Shown here one piece after another: positions 1 through 9,400 of a stretch of 64,000 bases of DNA (its first letter is position 1; every line of letters begins with the position of its first letter). Both the position numbers and the translations under genes were made by a program. The stretch comes from Kitasatospora terrestris (GTDB lineage Bacteria > Actinomycetota > Actinomycetes > Streptomycetales > Streptomycetaceae), in NCBI RefSeq assembly GCF_039542905.1, contig NZ_BAABIS010000001.1, positions 7,688,001-7,752,000 of the forward strand. Direction: 5' to 3'. The notes beneath the pieces are model-generated. The model had not been told where the DNA came from. It was given only the letters and a program-made list of their open reading frames with translations, and made no database searches.

Positions 1-56
1 GCCCGCTCCAGGATGGGTCGCTCGTCCGCCAGCACGCCGTACGCGAGGATCTCCAT
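1..56 (-). CDS. D-2-hydroxyacid dehydrogenase (N-terminal start only, partial)
   Basis: The reverse strand from base 56 opens with an ATG and reads MEILAYGVLADERPILERA before running off the left edge. This resembles the beginning of D-lactate/D-2-hydroxyacid dehydrogenases, which reduce 2-ketoacids with NADH, but only about 18 residues are visible, so the nucleotide-binding and catalytic residues cannot be checked. A TAGCGT hexamer lies just upstream of the ATG (rev. strand), consistent with a -10 box and a leaderless or near-leaderless message. It could also be another protein with a similar first strand. Confidence 0.4.
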   Translation of the reverse strand, partial: MEILAYGVLADERPILER

Positions 57-138
57 GGCGCCCACGCTAGCCGGAGGGGCGTACCGCGCGGGAGTGCGGC
101 TCGCCGGTCCGGTGCGGGCGGCGGGTCGTGCCGGAGGG

Positions 139-891
139 TCAGGCGGCCGCTCCGCCGTCGATGACGAGGTCGGTGCCGACGACGGAGGCGGCGGCGGGGG
201 AGGCGAGGTAGCGGACGGCGGCGGCGACCTCGTCGACGGTGGAGACCCGGCCGAGCGGGGACTGCTCCTTCATCCGGGCGTCCCGCTCCTCGGGGGTCTC
301 GCCGGGGAGCAGCGACATGGTGGTGTCGGCGGCGCCGGGGCTGACGGCGTTGATGCGGACGCCGTCGGCGATGTGGTCGAGCGCGGCGGCCCGGGTGAGC
401 GCGGAGACGGCGGCCTTGGAGGCGATGTACGCGGCGAGGCCGGGGCGGCGGCGGTGCGCGCCGAGGTTGGAGGCGATGTTGACGATGGCTCCGCCGCCGT
501 GTGCGCGCATCCAGGCGATCTGCGGCCGCATCGCGGCGACCACGCCGAGGACGTTGGTGTCGAGGACGGCGCGCCAGTCGTCGAGCGGCTGGTCGGCGAG
601 GGGGCGGCCGCCGCGGAAGATGCCGGCGTTGTTGACCGCGACGTCCAGTGAGCCGAAGGCCCGGACGGTGTCGGTGACGAGGCGTTCGGCCTGTGCGGGG
701 TCGGTGATGTCGGTGGGGAGGGCGAGGGCCCGGCCGCCGGCGGCCTCGATCAGGGCGACGGTCCCGGCGAGCGGTTCGGCGCTGCGTCCGGCGACGGCGA
801 CGGCGGCGCCCTCGGCGGCGAAGGCGAGCGCGATGCCCCGGCCGAGGCCGCTGCCGGCGCCGGTGACCAGGACGGTCCGGGAGTGGGTCAT
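139..891 (-). CDS. SDR family oxidoreductase
   Basis: A 250-residue classical short-chain dehydrogenase. The Rossmann signature TGAGSGLGRG is at residues 10-19, the NNAG motif near residue 87, a catalytic Ser in VNIASN, and YIASK supplies the catalytic Tyr and Lys. It ends with the usual VIDGG near the C-terminus. The ATG at 891 has a good ribosome site (AAGGAG, 6 bases before). The substrate is not readable from sequence. It lies 68 bp downstream of a TetR gene on the same strand, and the gap carries a match to that regulator's presumed operator, so its expression is probably controlled by the TetR protein and its ligand. NAD(P)H-dependent reduction or oxidation of a small carbonyl compound is the safest call. 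Confidence 0.85.
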   Translation of the reverse strand: MTHSRTVLVTGAGSGLGRGIALAFAAEGAAVAVAGRSAEPLAGTVALIEAAGGRALALPTDITDPAQAERLVTDTVRAFGSLDVAVNNAGIFRGGRPLADQPLDDWRAVLDTNVLGVVAAMRPQIAWMRAHGGGAIVNIASNLGAHRRRPGLAAYIASKAAVSALTRAAALDHIADGVRINAVSPGAADTTMSLLPGETPEERDARMKEQSPLGRVSTVDEVAAAVRYLASPAAASVVGTDLVIDGGAAA

Positions 892-909
892 GGCGTACTC
901 CTTGATTGG

Positions 910-919
910 AACGATCGGT
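910..919. promoter_or_regulatory. Putative TetR half-palindromic operator upstream of the SDR gene
   Basis: AACGATCGGT sits 19-28 bp before the SDR start codon. It matches 9 of 10 bases of ACCGATCGGT found in front of the neighbouring TetR gene (1566-1575). Position and similarity suggest the same repressor binds both. Inference only. Confidence 0.45.
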
Positions 920-959
920 ACAGAATGAGGATGCGGAAAGGGCGGCGCGACGGCGGAGC

Positions 960-1541
960 TCAGTCGAGGAGGGTCAGGGCCTGCTCGGCGGCCTGGCGCA
1001 GCCGGGCGGGCTCGCCGGCCGTCCGGCCGACCACCCGCAGGCCCTGGAGCAGCACCAGCAGCATCCGGGCGAGCGCCTGCGGGTCGCGGCCGGCGGGGAG
1101 TTCGCCCTGGGCGCGGGCGCGGGTGAGGGCGGAGGCGAGCAGCAGTTCGAGCCGGTCCCAGCTGGCCTGGACGCGGCGTTCGGCGTCGGGGTCGTGGCCG
1201 GCGAGTTCGGCGGCGGTGTTGGTGACCAGGCAGCCCCGGCGGCGCTGGTCGTGGACGCCTTCCTCGGCGAAGCGGCGGACCACCGCGCGGACGGCGGGCA
1301 GCGCCGGGCCGGGGGCGGAGAGTTCGTCGAGCAGCCGTCCGTCGCCGACCTCGCGGTAGCGGTCGAGGGCGCGCAGGAAGAGCTGGTGCTTGCTGCCGAA
1401 GGTGGCGTAGAGGCTGGCCCGGCCGATCCCGAGACGTTCGGTCAGGTCGGCCATCGAGGTGGCCTCGTACCCGCGCTCCCAGAACAGGTCCAGGGCGGAG
1501 CGCAGTGCCGCGTCGGGATCGAACTCCTTGGTCCTCGCCAT
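960..1541 (-). CDS. TetR/AcrR family transcriptional regulator
   Basis: A 193-residue repressor. The N-terminal helix-turn-helix is clear (residues 9-55), with SMADLTERLGIGRASLYATF followed by GSKHQLFLRALDRY, the standard TetR layout. The C-terminal ligand domain resembles the TetR_C_16-like group (RRGCLVTNTAAELAGHDPDA), often linked with electrophile or quinone-type signals. On the reverse strand a TAGGGT -10 box lies 7 bases before the ATG, so the message is probably leaderless. A perfect palindrome overlaps this promoter, suggesting autorepression. It is the likely controller of the downstream SDR gene. The inducer is unknown. Confidence 0.88.
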   Translation of the reverse strand: MARTKEFDPDAALRSALDLFWERGYEATSMADLTERLGIGRASLYATFGSKHQLFLRALDRYREVGDGRLLDELSAPGPALPAVRAVVRRFAEEGVHDQRRRGCLVTNTAAELAGHDPDAERRVQASWDRLELLLASALTRARAQGELPAGRDPQALARMLLVLLQGLRVVGRTAGEPARLRQAAEQALTLLD

Positions 1542-1548
1542 GGTCCCG

Positions 1549-1576
1549 ACCCTAGGCCGATCCGGACCGATCGGTC
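1549..1576 (-). promoter_or_regulatory. TetR gene promoter with palindromic operator
   Basis: Reverse-strand TAGGGT (1554-1549) lies 7 bases before the TetR start codon. Immediately upstream is the perfect 12-bp palindrome GACCGATCGGTC (1565-1576). A palindrome next to a TetR promoter is the usual autoregulatory arrangement. Confidence 0.55.
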
Positions 1577-1596
1577 AAGAAAGGGGAGCGGAGAAA

Positions 1597-1620
1597 GGCC
1601 CCCGCGGCAAGGCGGGGGCC
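1597..1620 (-). terminator. Terminator of pfkA
   Basis: A perfect 9-bp stem, GGCCCCCGC (1597-1605) with GCGGGGGCC (1612-1620), and a 6-base loop lies 16 bp past the pfkA stop. In the reverse direction it is followed by CTTTCTCC. This is the typical GC-rich actinobacterial terminator. Confidence 0.75.
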
Positions 1621-1636
1621 TGACTCCGACGGTGCG

Positions 1637-2662
1637 TCAGATGACGGTCTCGGCCTCGACGTAGCGCTCGGCGGGGACGGTCTTCAGCTCGGCGACCGCC
1701 TCGGCGAGCGGCACCAGCTTGATGTCGGTGCCCTGCAGGGCGGTGATGTGGCCGAAGGCGCCCTTGTGGGCGGCCTCGACGGCGTGCCAGCCGAAGCGGG
1801 TGGCGAGCACCCGGTCGTACGCGGTGGGGGTGCCGCCGCGCTGGGTGTGGCCGAGGATGACCGGGCGGGCCTCCTTGCCGAGGCGGTGCTCCAGCTCGCG
1901 GGAGAGCTGGGTGGCGATGCCGGTGAAGCGCTCGTGGCCGTACATGTCCTTGGTGCCCTCCTCCCACGGCATGGTGCCGGGCTCGGGCTTGGCGCCCTCG
2001 GCGCAGACCACGATCGCGAACTTCTTCTGCCGCTCGAAGCGCTCGCGGACGACCTCGGTGAGCTTGTCGATGTGGAACGGGCGCTCCGGGACGACGATCG
2101 CGTGGGCGCCGGCGGCCATGCCCGCGTTGAGGGCGATCCAGCCGGTGTGGCGGCCCATCACCTCGACCACCATGACCCGCTGGTGCGACTCGGCGGTGGT
2201 CTTGAGGCGGTCCAGGGCGTCGGTGGCCACCGTGACGGCGGTGTCGAAGCCGAAGGTGACGTCGGTGCAGGCGATGTCGTTGTCGATGGTCTTCGGGACG
2301 CCGATGACCGGGACGCCGCCGTCGCTCATCAGCTTCGCGGCCTTGAGCGTGCCCTCGCCGCCGATCGGGATGACCGCGTCGATGCCGAGGTCGGAGAGGA
2401 GCTTCTTGGCCCGCTCGACGCCGTCCCGCAGGTGGCTGGGCTGGACCCGCGAGGAGCCGAGGATCGTGCCGCCCTGGGCCAGGATGCCGCTCACCGAATC
2501 CAGGGTCAGCGGGCGGTGGACACCCTCCAGGAGACCGCGCCATCCGTCCTGGAAGCCGATGATCTCGTCGCCGTGGTCGACCACCCCCCGGTGGACCACG
2601 GAGCGGATCACGGCGTTCAGGCCGGGGCAGTCACCACCGCTGGTCAGGACACCAATACGCAT
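1637..2662 (-). CDS. pfkA: ATP-dependent 6-phosphofructokinase
   Basis: A 341-residue phosphofructokinase, the normal length for the actinobacterial PfkA group. It phosphorylates fructose 6-phosphate in glycolysis. The start MRIGVLTSGGDCPGLNAVIR carries the N-terminal glycine-rich nucleotide loop. GGEGTL (about 103), the PKTIDNDI catalytic stretch with Asp base (about 127), VMGRHTGWIA and GYDRV-type C-terminal substrate residues follow. The frame extends 59 codons further upstream, but the family begins at MRIGV and a GGGGAG ribosome site is present before it, so the start at 2662 was chosen. It is transcribed alone, ending in the terminator at 1597-1620. Streptomycetes often carry several pfkA copies, so this may be one paralogue. 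Confidence 0.95.
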   Translation of the reverse strand: MRIGVLTSGGDCPGLNAVIRSVVHRGVVDHGDEIIGFQDGWRGLLEGVHRPLTLDSVSGILAQGGTILGSSRVQPSHLRDGVERAKKLLSDLGIDAVIPIGGEGTLKAAKLMSDGGVPVIGVPKTIDNDIACTDVTFGFDTAVTVATDALDRLKTTAESHQRVMVVEVMGRHTGWIALNAGMAAGAHAIVVPERPFHIDKLTEVVRERFERQKKFAIVVCAEGAKPEPGTMPWEEGTKDMYGHERFTGIATQLSRELEHRLGKEARPVILGHTQRGGTPTAYDRVLATRFGWHAVEAAHKGAFGHITALQGTDIKLVPLAEAVAELKTVPAERYVEAETVI

Positions 2663-2689
2663 TGCTTTGCCAACTCCCCTGGGGGCTCC

Positions 2690-2709
2690 TCCCAGCCGTC
2701 GGGCTGGGG
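2690..2709. repeat. Inverted repeat in the pfkA leader
   Basis: CCCAGCC (2691-2697) and GGCTGGG (2702-2708) form a 7-bp perfect stem with a 4-base loop, extendable by one wobble pair. It lies 28-47 bp before the pfkA start on the same transcript. It could be a leader hairpin or a copy of a dispersed intergenic palindrome. No function can be assigned. Confidence 0.4.
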
Positions 2710-2958
2710 GAAGTTCGGACGGCCGGACTGGTGGGTGGGAAACGGACAAAACGCCCGAAACCAGCCTGCTGCACAGCATACGGTTCCTGTGTCCGGCCGG
2801 GCAGAAACCGACGCGGGAGCGGCATCCTCGACGCGCCACACGTAACTGCTGGCCCCGACGCCGAGGAGGGTGGTGCGTCCGGGCCCCTCTATTCTGCTAT
2901 GGATCGCCCCCTCGGCGGACCCGCCGACCACATCGCGGTCAGCGGGCCCGGCCGAAAG

Positions 2959-3762
2959 CTACGCGGGACGGGTGGTGGCGGCGATGCGCTCGGTGCGCAG
3001 CGCGTCGTACCAGGTGGTGTCGGCCGGCGGCAGGGCGCTCACGTCCAGCGCCAGCTTGAGCAGCATGTCGGCGACGGCGGGGTTGCGGGCCATCACCGGG
3101 CCGTGCAGGTAGGTGCCGAAGACGGTGTCCCGCCAGGCGCCCTCGGTGCCGTCGCCGGTGCCGTTGCCCCGGCCGACCTGCACCCGGGCGAGCGGCTTGG
3201 CGCCCTCGCCGAGGTGGGTGACGCCCTGGTGGTTCTCGAAGCCGGTCAGCTGCGGCAGGCCGAGCTGCGGGTCGACGTCGGCGAGCACGTCGCCGACGCA
3301 CCGGGCGCCCTCGCCGCGGGTGGTCCACACGTCCAGCAGGCCGAGGCCCGGCTCGCGCTGTCCCAGGTCGTTGATGAACTCGTGGCCGAGGATCTGGAAA
3401 CCGGCGCACACCGAGAAGATGATCGCGCCGTTCTCGGCGGCCCGGACCAGGCCGCCGTCGTTGCGCAGCCGCTCGGCGGCGAGCCGCTGCGGGCGGTCCT
3501 CGCCGCCGCCGATCAGGTAGATGTCGCCGGAGGTCGGCACCGCCTGGTCGGAGCGGACGTCGATCCGGGTCACCCCGAGGCCGCGCTGGCGGGCCCGGCG
3601 CTCCACGACCAGGGCGTTGCCGCGGTCGCCGTACGTGCTCAGCAGGTCGGGGTAGACCCAGACCAGCCGCAGGCTGCTCTCACTCATCTTCGAAGGCCTT
3701 CCGTACTGCTGACCGTGCTGGCTGTACTGGCTGTCGTACTGCGGGTTCGGCGGTATCGACAT
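2959..3762 (-). CDS. gatD: Lipid II isoglutaminyl synthase, glutaminase subunit GatD
   Basis: A 267-residue class I-type (CobB/CobQ-like) glutamine amidotransferase that releases ammonia for MurT, which amidates D-Glu to D-isoGln in the peptidoglycan stem peptide. The nucleophile is Cys119 in FSVCAGFQILGHEF and the catalytic His220 is in TYLHGPVMARNP. Its ATG (3762) shares one base with the murT stop codon, so the two are translationally coupled. A shorter start MSESSLRLV at 3687 has a better GGAAGG ribosome site and would remove a Gln/Tyr/Ser-rich 25-residue head that is not part of the conserved fold, so the true start is uncertain. Position and pairing with murT make the assignment firm. 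Confidence 0.92.
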   Translation of the reverse strand: MSIPPNPQYDSQYSQHGQQYGRPSKMSESSLRLVWVYPDLLSTYGDRGNALVVERRARQRGLGVTRIDVRSDQAVPTSGDIYLIGGGEDRPQRLAAERLRNDGGLVRAAENGAIIFSVCAGFQILGHEFINDLGQREPGLGLLDVWTTRGEGARCVGDVLADVDPQLGLPQLTGFENHQGVTHLGEGAKPLARVQVGRGNGTGDGTEGAWRDTVFGTYLHGPVMARNPAVADMLLKLALDVSALPPADTTWYDALRTERIAATTRPA

Positions 3763-5015
3763 CAGGCGGCGACCGCCTTGCGCAGCTGCTGGAAGGCGGT
3801 GTAGTTGGCGATCGCCTCGATCCGGCCGGGCGGGGCGGCGGCCACCGCCTCGGCGAGCGAGTCCACCACCTGGAACTGCAGGCCCGCGACCTCCAGGCGG
3901 ACCGCCAGGTCGAGCTTGCGCTGGCCCATCACGAAGATCGGGTGGCCGGCCAGGCGCTCGTAGTCGACGTCCCACAGCCAGGAGGTGTCGGTGCCGTCGG
4001 CGTCCATCGCGTTGACCGAGAGGATCACCGGCGCCGGCGGGCCGTCGATCAGCGAGAAGGTCTCCAGCCAGCCGGCCGGGTTCTTCGCCAGCAGCAGCCT
4101 TATGTCGCGGCCCTGGTACTGCACCACGTCGTAGCGGCCGGCCACCGCGGTGACCGCCTGCATGCGCTGCAGGGCGACCTGCGGGGCGACGCCGAAGACG
4201 GCGGCGACGGCGGCGGAGGAGGTGGCGTTGGCCAGGTTGGCGCGGCCGGGCAGCTGCAGCTGGATCGGCCAGGCGCCGCGGTGCGGGTCGATCACGTGGG
4301 TGCCCTGGAGCGCCCAGTGCGGGTTGGGGCGGCGGAAGCCGCACTCGCCGCAGAACCAGTCCTCGCCGGGGCGCTGCATCACGCCGCCGCAGGACGGGCA
4401 CGACCAGGCGTCCTCCTTCCACGCCTGCCCGGCGGCCACCCAGACCACCTTCTTGCAGGAGGAGGCGGCCCAGGTCACCAGCGGGTCGTCGGCGTTGGCG
4501 ATGATCACCGCGTCGGTGTCCTTGAGGCCCTCGCGCCACTTCTCGGCCATCATCCGGGTCTCGGCGGCCCGGTCCAGCTGGTCGCGGGAGAGGTTGAGCA
4601 GCGCTATGGCCTTCGGCCGGGTGTCCCGGGCGACCATCGGCAGGTACTTCTCGTCCACCTCGATCACGCCGAAGCGGGCCTCGGTGCCGTCGGTCAGGGC
4701 GGCGGTGATGCCGGCCGGCATGTTGGCGCCGAGCGCGTTGGAGACCACCGGGCCGGCGGCGCGCAGCGCCTCGGCGATCAGGCGGGTGGTGGTGGTCTTG
4801 CCGTTGGTCGCGCTGACCAGGACCACGTCGAGGTGCTCGGCCAGGGTGGCGAGCAGGTCGGGGTCGAGCTTCAGCGCGATCTTGCCGCCGATCACCGAGC
4901 CACTGCCGCGTCCGGCCTTCTGCGAAAGGGCGGCGGCCATCTTCCCGGCCGTCACGGCGATCTTGGCGCGGGCGGGCAGGCCGTCGCGCGCGCCTTCCGA
5001 ATCGGTGGCTGGCAT
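3762..5015 (-). CDS. murT: Lipid II isoglutaminyl synthase, Mur-ligase-like subunit MurT
   Basis: A 417-residue Mur ligase relative. The ATP loop SATNGKTTTTRLI is at residues 68-80 and the central Mur ligase domain is followed by the MurT C-terminal (DUF1727) domain. A four-cysteine zinc ribbon is inserted at Cys206, Cys209, Cys222 and Cys225 (CPSCGG then FCGECG), as is usual for MurT. With GatD it converts the second stem residue of lipid II from D-glutamate to D-isoglutamine, on the cytoplasmic face of the membrane. It is first in a two-gene operon, with gatD starting inside its stop codon. The roughly 160-bp gap upstream should hold the promoter. Confidence 0.94.
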   Translation of the reverse strand: MPATDSEGARDGLPARAKIAVTAGKMAAALSQKAGRGSGSVIGGKIALKLDPDLLATLAEHLDVVLVSATNGKTTTTRLIAEALRAAGPVVSNALGANMPAGITAALTDGTEARFGVIEVDEKYLPMVARDTRPKAIALLNLSRDQLDRAAETRMMAEKWREGLKDTDAVIIANADDPLVTWAASSCKKVVWVAAGQAWKEDAWSCPSCGGVMQRPGEDWFCGECGFRRPNPHWALQGTHVIDPHRGAWPIQLQLPGRANLANATSSAAVAAVFGVAPQVALQRMQAVTAVAGRYDVVQYQGRDIRLLLAKNPAGWLETFSLIDGPPAPVILSVNAMDADGTDTSWLWDVDYERLAGHPIFVMGQRKLDLAVRLEVAGLQFQVVDSLAEAVAAAPPGRIEAIANYTAFQQLRKAVAA

Positions 5016-5160
5016 GCTCAGCGGTTCCTCCTTGCTGCGGCACCGCCCGGGCCGGGGGGTGACTCGGGCGGCATGGACGAGGCCAGCCTACCTACTCCCG
5101 CCAGTGCCGTTGAGCCGGGGCACACGCTATTGGATCAGAGGGCCTAACGGACCGTGAGAT

Positions 5161-5174
5161 CCGGGGGCCCCCGG
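5161..5174 (-). terminator. Possible weak terminator after the P450 gene
   Basis: The perfect 14-bp palindrome CCGGGGGCCCCCGG directly abuts the P450 stop codon. As a hairpin it gives a 5-bp stem with a 4-base loop. It may reduce read-through into murT, but it is short. Confidence 0.35.
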
Positions 5175-6428
5175 TCAGGCCGCCGAGAGGGCCACCGGGA
5201 GGCTGTCGTAGGCCGCCACGAAGTTGGACGCGCGGCGGGCGGGCGGTCCGAGCGGGGTGATGGTCTCCACCCTGGCGAGCAGGGCCTTGAGCACCAGGCG
5301 CAGCTGGCTGCGGGCCAGTGCGGCGCCCATGCAGAAGTGCTTGCCGCTGGTGAAGGACAGGTGCGGGTTGGCCTCCCGGTCCAGGCGGAAGACGTCAGGG
5401 TCGTCGAAGACCTCCTCGTCGCGGTTGGCCGAGGGCAGCCACAGGCAGAGCAGGTCGCCCGGCTCCAGCGCGGTGCCGGCCAGGGTGGCGGGCCTCAGCA
5501 CCGTGCGGGTCAGGTGCAGCGGCGGGGTGGTCCAGCGCAGGATCTCCTCGACGGCCCGGTCGAGGTGCTCGGGGTGGCGGCGCAGCCACTGCCACTGCTC
5601 GGGGTGGGCGGCGAGCGCGGCCACGCCCCCGGCGGTGGCGTTCTTGGTGGTCTCGTTGCCGCCGATCGCCAGGTTGAGGCAGTTCAGCAGGACCTCCTCG
5701 CGGCTCAGCCGGTCGCCGTCCAGTTCGGCGTCGAGGAGGCGGCGGACCACCCCGTCCTCGGCGAGCTCGGCGTGGTCGAGCAGGCCGGCCAGGTGCATCA
5801 GCAGCTGCCCGTTGGCGGTCGCGGTGGAGCGCCGCCGCACCGCGAGGTCGCCGACGCCGGGGTCGTGCTCGCCGAGCGAGCCGCAGACCGCGCGGCTGGC
5901 CCGGTCGGAGAGGGTGGCCCACTCCTGCTCGGGCAGGCCGAGCAGCAGCCCGGCGCCGGCCGAGGGCACCCGGCCGGCGACCGCGGCGACGAAGTCCGTC
6001 TCACCGGCCCGGACGGCCTGCTCCACCCAGTGCTCGACCCGGTCCTCCAGCATGCTGCCCATGGCCCGGGCGGCGGACCGGGTCAGACCGCTGCTGACCA
6101 GGCGGCGCAGCCGCTGGTGGCGGGGCGGGTCGGTGAGCTCGATCATGCGCCCGGCGGCCGGGTCGGGTTCGCCGAGCGAGGTGTCCAGGGTCATGCCCCA
6201 CTCGGAGCTGTAGCCGGTGGCGTCCCGCAGCACCGTGTCGATGTCGTGGTAGCGGGTGACCGAGAGGAAGGCGGGGGCGCCCTCCCGCTCCTGGCGGTGC
6301 AGGCGGCCGCTGCGGCGCTGCTCGGCCCAGAGCCGGTGCGGGGGCTCGGGGAGGAAGGAGCGGGGGTCGGACAGGTCGGTCACGTCCGTGCGGCCCGTGG
6401 CGGCGGCGGTGGGCAGGAGGTCAGACAC
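5175..6428 (-). CDS. Cytochrome P450 of the putative 5-14 kb biosynthetic locus
   Basis: A 417-residue bacterial class I P450. The heme ligand is Cys366 in SFTSGKHFCMGAALAR; the K-helix ExxR is EEILR (about 294-298); the I-helix oxygen motif reads AIGGNETTKN (about 254-263), with Thr260/261 in the usual place. There is no membrane anchor. The start overlaps the end of the upstream A-T-R gene by 8 bp, so the two are co-translated. This makes oxidation of the product of that enzyme, or of a carrier-bound amino acid, the likeliest role. Redox partner genes are not nearby. The precise substrate cannot be deduced. Confidence 0.9.
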   Translation of the reverse strand: MSDLLPTAAATGRTDVTDLSDPRSFLPEPPHRLWAEQRRSGRLHRQEREGAPAFLSVTRYHDIDTVLRDATGYSSEWGMTLDTSLGEPDPAAGRMIELTDPPRHQRLRRLVSSGLTRSAARAMGSMLEDRVEHWVEQAVRAGETDFVAAVAGRVPSAGAGLLLGLPEQEWATLSDRASRAVCGSLGEHDPGVGDLAVRRRSTATANGQLLMHLAGLLDHAELAEDGVVRRLLDAELDGDRLSREEVLLNCLNLAIGGNETTKNATAGGVAALAAHPEQWQWLRRHPEHLDRAVEEILRWTTPPLHLTRTVLRPATLAGTALEPGDLLCLWLPSANRDEEVFDDPDVFRLDREANPHLSFTSGKHFCMGAALARSQLRLVLKALLARVETITPLGPPARRASNFVAAYDSLPVALSAA

Positions 6429-9400
6429 CGACGGTCTCCTCGGCGTGCGGGGCGGGGATGAAGCCGGAGGCGTGGAAGTAGCCGATGTAGCGGTCCAGCA
6501 GCCGGGCGTCGACCGGCGGACAGGCCAGGCCGCTGCCGGCCAGGTCCCGCTCGATCCGGGCCCGGTCCAGGCGCGGCGAGAAGCGGGTGGTGGCGAGTTC
6601 CTCGACGGTCGCGCCGCCGCCCGCGGCCTCGGTGGTGAACAGCGGGGCGAACGGGGCGAAGGGGTGGTCCGGGCGGGCCGCCAGGTGGTCCAGCAGGGCG
6701 TCCACCCAAGCGTGGTAGCCGATGGTGCGGACCGGATGGCCGTGCGCCTTCAGCCGCTCCACGAAGTCGCCGAGCATCGCCTCGCGCGGATTGGTCAGGT
6801 GGTACGTCTGCCCCTCGGCCGGCCGGTGGGTCGCCAGGTGCACCACCGCGCCGGCCGCGAAGTCGATCGGCACCAGGTTGAGCGGCAGGTCGAGCTCGGG
6901 GGCCAGCCGCAGCTCGGCGATCACCCGGAAGAACTCGCAGAGCGCCGCGGCGCTGTTCCAGGTGTACGAGGTGGTGTCCCCGGACAGCTCGTACGGGCGG
7001 TGCACGGCGACCGGCAGGCCGGCCAGGCCGGCCCGCCGGACCAGCTCCTCGGACACCCACTTGGACTCGGTGTAGCCCATCGACAGCAGCTCGACGTGGG
7101 AGAGCGGGGTGGTCTCGGTGACCTCCCGGACACCGCCCGCGCCCATGCCGTGCACCACGGCGACGGTGGAGATGTGGTGCAGCGGCACCGACCGGCGGGA
7201 GGCCAGGCGGACGATCTCCCGGGTGCCCTCCACGTTGGCGGCCCGCAGCTTCTCGTACGGGTAGAGGAAGTTGACCTCCGCCCCGCAGTGGTGGATCACG
7301 TCGGCGCTGTCCGCCTGGAAGTCCCACTCCAGCTCGCTCAGGCCCAGCCGCGGCAGGGCCAGGTCGCCGAGGACCGGCTGCACCCGGTGGGCGGGCAGCG
7401 GCCGGTCGATGCCGTACCGCCGCTGGGCCTCGGCGAGCCGCCGGTGGGCGTGGTCGATGTCGTCGGCCCGGACCAGGGCGTGCACGTCGGCGTCGGTGCG
7501 GTCGAGCAGCTCGCGCAGCAGGTACGCGCCGAAGAATCCCGTCGCGCCCGTCAGCAGGACGTGGTGCGGGGTGCGCCAGCCCGGCCGGGGGGAGGCCGTG
7601 GTGACCGGGGGCGGCTCCCAGGCCAGGTCGGGCCGCCAACGGTCGGCGGGGGCGGCGGCGGGCTCCGGTCCGGCCCCGGCACCGGCCACCCGCTCGACGG
7701 CGGCGGTGAACGCCCCGAGCACCGGCTCGCCCAACAGCACCGTCACCAGCTCGAAGTTGTGCTGGTCGCTGATGCCCAGCTCCTGCTGCACCCGGGCGAC
7801 CAGCTGGACGGCCAGCAGCGAGCTGCCGCCGGCGGTGAAGAAGCCGTCCTCGGGCTCGGGCCGGCCGGCGGGCAGCAGCGCGCACCACACCCGGGCCACC
7901 GTCTCGGCCGGCGACTCGGCGTCCGCCGCCGACCCGGCCTGCTGCGCCGCCGGGACGGGCCGGGGCAGCGCCGCCCGGTCCACCTTGCCGTTCGGGGCGA
8001 GCGGCAGGCGCTCCAGCACGGTGACGGTGGCCGGGACCATGAAGGCGGGCAGCCGTTCGGCGAGGTGCGCCCGCAGCTGCGCCGGGGTGGGCCGCGACCC
8101 GGCGGGGGCGGCGACGTAGGCGGCCAGGCTGCGGGTGGTGCCGTCCTCGACGGCGACCAGCACGGCGTCGGTGACGGCGGGGTGCGAGGTCAGCGCGCAG
8201 CGGACCTCCTCCGGCTCGATCCGGAAGCCGCGCACCTTCACCTGGTCGTCCCGGCGGCCGCGGTACTCCAGCGCGCCGTCCGGGCGGCGGACCACGAAGT
8301 CCCCGCTGCGGTAAACCCGCCGCGGCGCGCCGTCCGGGCCGAGCGGCAGGGTGCGGAAGCGGCGGGCGCTCTCCTCGGCGTTGTTCAGGTAGCCGGTGGC
8401 GATCCCGCCGCCGCCGATGCACAGCTCGCCCTCGTCGCCGTCCTCGACCGGGCGGCCGTGCTCGTCCAGCACGTGGCAGTCGGTGTCGGCGACGGGCGCG
8501 CCGATCGGCACGCAGGTGGCGTCGGCGGGGAGGTCGGTGATCAGCTGCGCGCTCGCCACGCAGGCCGCCTCGGTGGGCCCGTAGGCGTTCACCAGGTGCT
8601 GCGGGCGGCCGTGTTCGAGCACCCGCCGGGCGGCGTCGGCGCGCAGCGCCTCGCCGCCGGTCAGCACCCAGCGCAGGCCGGCGAAGACCTCGGGCCGGTC
8701 CTGGGCGATCCGGTGGAAGATGCTGGTGGTGAGGAACAGCGCGGTGATGCCGCGCTCCTCGACCACCCGGTGCAGCTCCGGCGCGGAGAGCAGCACCTCG
8801 GAGGCGACCGGCACCAGGCAGGCGCCGTTCAGCAGGGCGGGCCAGAACTCCAGCACCGAGGCGTCGAAGGAGAGCGTCGCGGCGTGCAGCACCCGGTCCT
8901 CGGGGCCGGGTGCGTAGAAGCCGTTGTCCACCGACAGCCGGGCGACGCCGCGCTGCGGCACCGCCACCGCCTTGGGGCGGCCGGTGGTGCCGGAGGTGAA
9001 CATCACGTACGCGGGCGCCTGCGGACCGGGCAGCTCGAACGGTCCGTCGCCGGCCGCCGCGCCCGTCTCCAGCACCTCGGCGAAGCGCAGCACCGGGAGC
9101 GCCGCGCCGGCCAGCCGCCCCGCCCCGGGCAGCCGGACCACCGCCACCGCGCCCGCGTCGGCCAGCATGCCGTGCAGCCGCTCGGCGGGCAGCTCGGCGT
9201 CCAGCGGCAGGTACGTCGCCCCCGCGTACGCCACGCCCAGCAGCGCCGCGCACGCCTCCGGCCCGCGCTGCCCGAGCACCCCGACCACCGCGCCCGGGCC
9301 GATCCCGGCGGCGGCCAGCCCGCGGGCGAACCGCTCCGCCAGCGCGCCGAGCTCCGCGTACGTGTACCGCAGCTCCGACCCCTCGACCGCGGGCCGCCGC

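Noticed and set aside
2959..5043. A 694-codon reverse frame spanning gatD and the murT region
   Set aside because: Only its last 267 codons are gatD. The upstream part is an Arg/Pro/Gly-rich shadow of murT, which is read in another frame with all its motifs.
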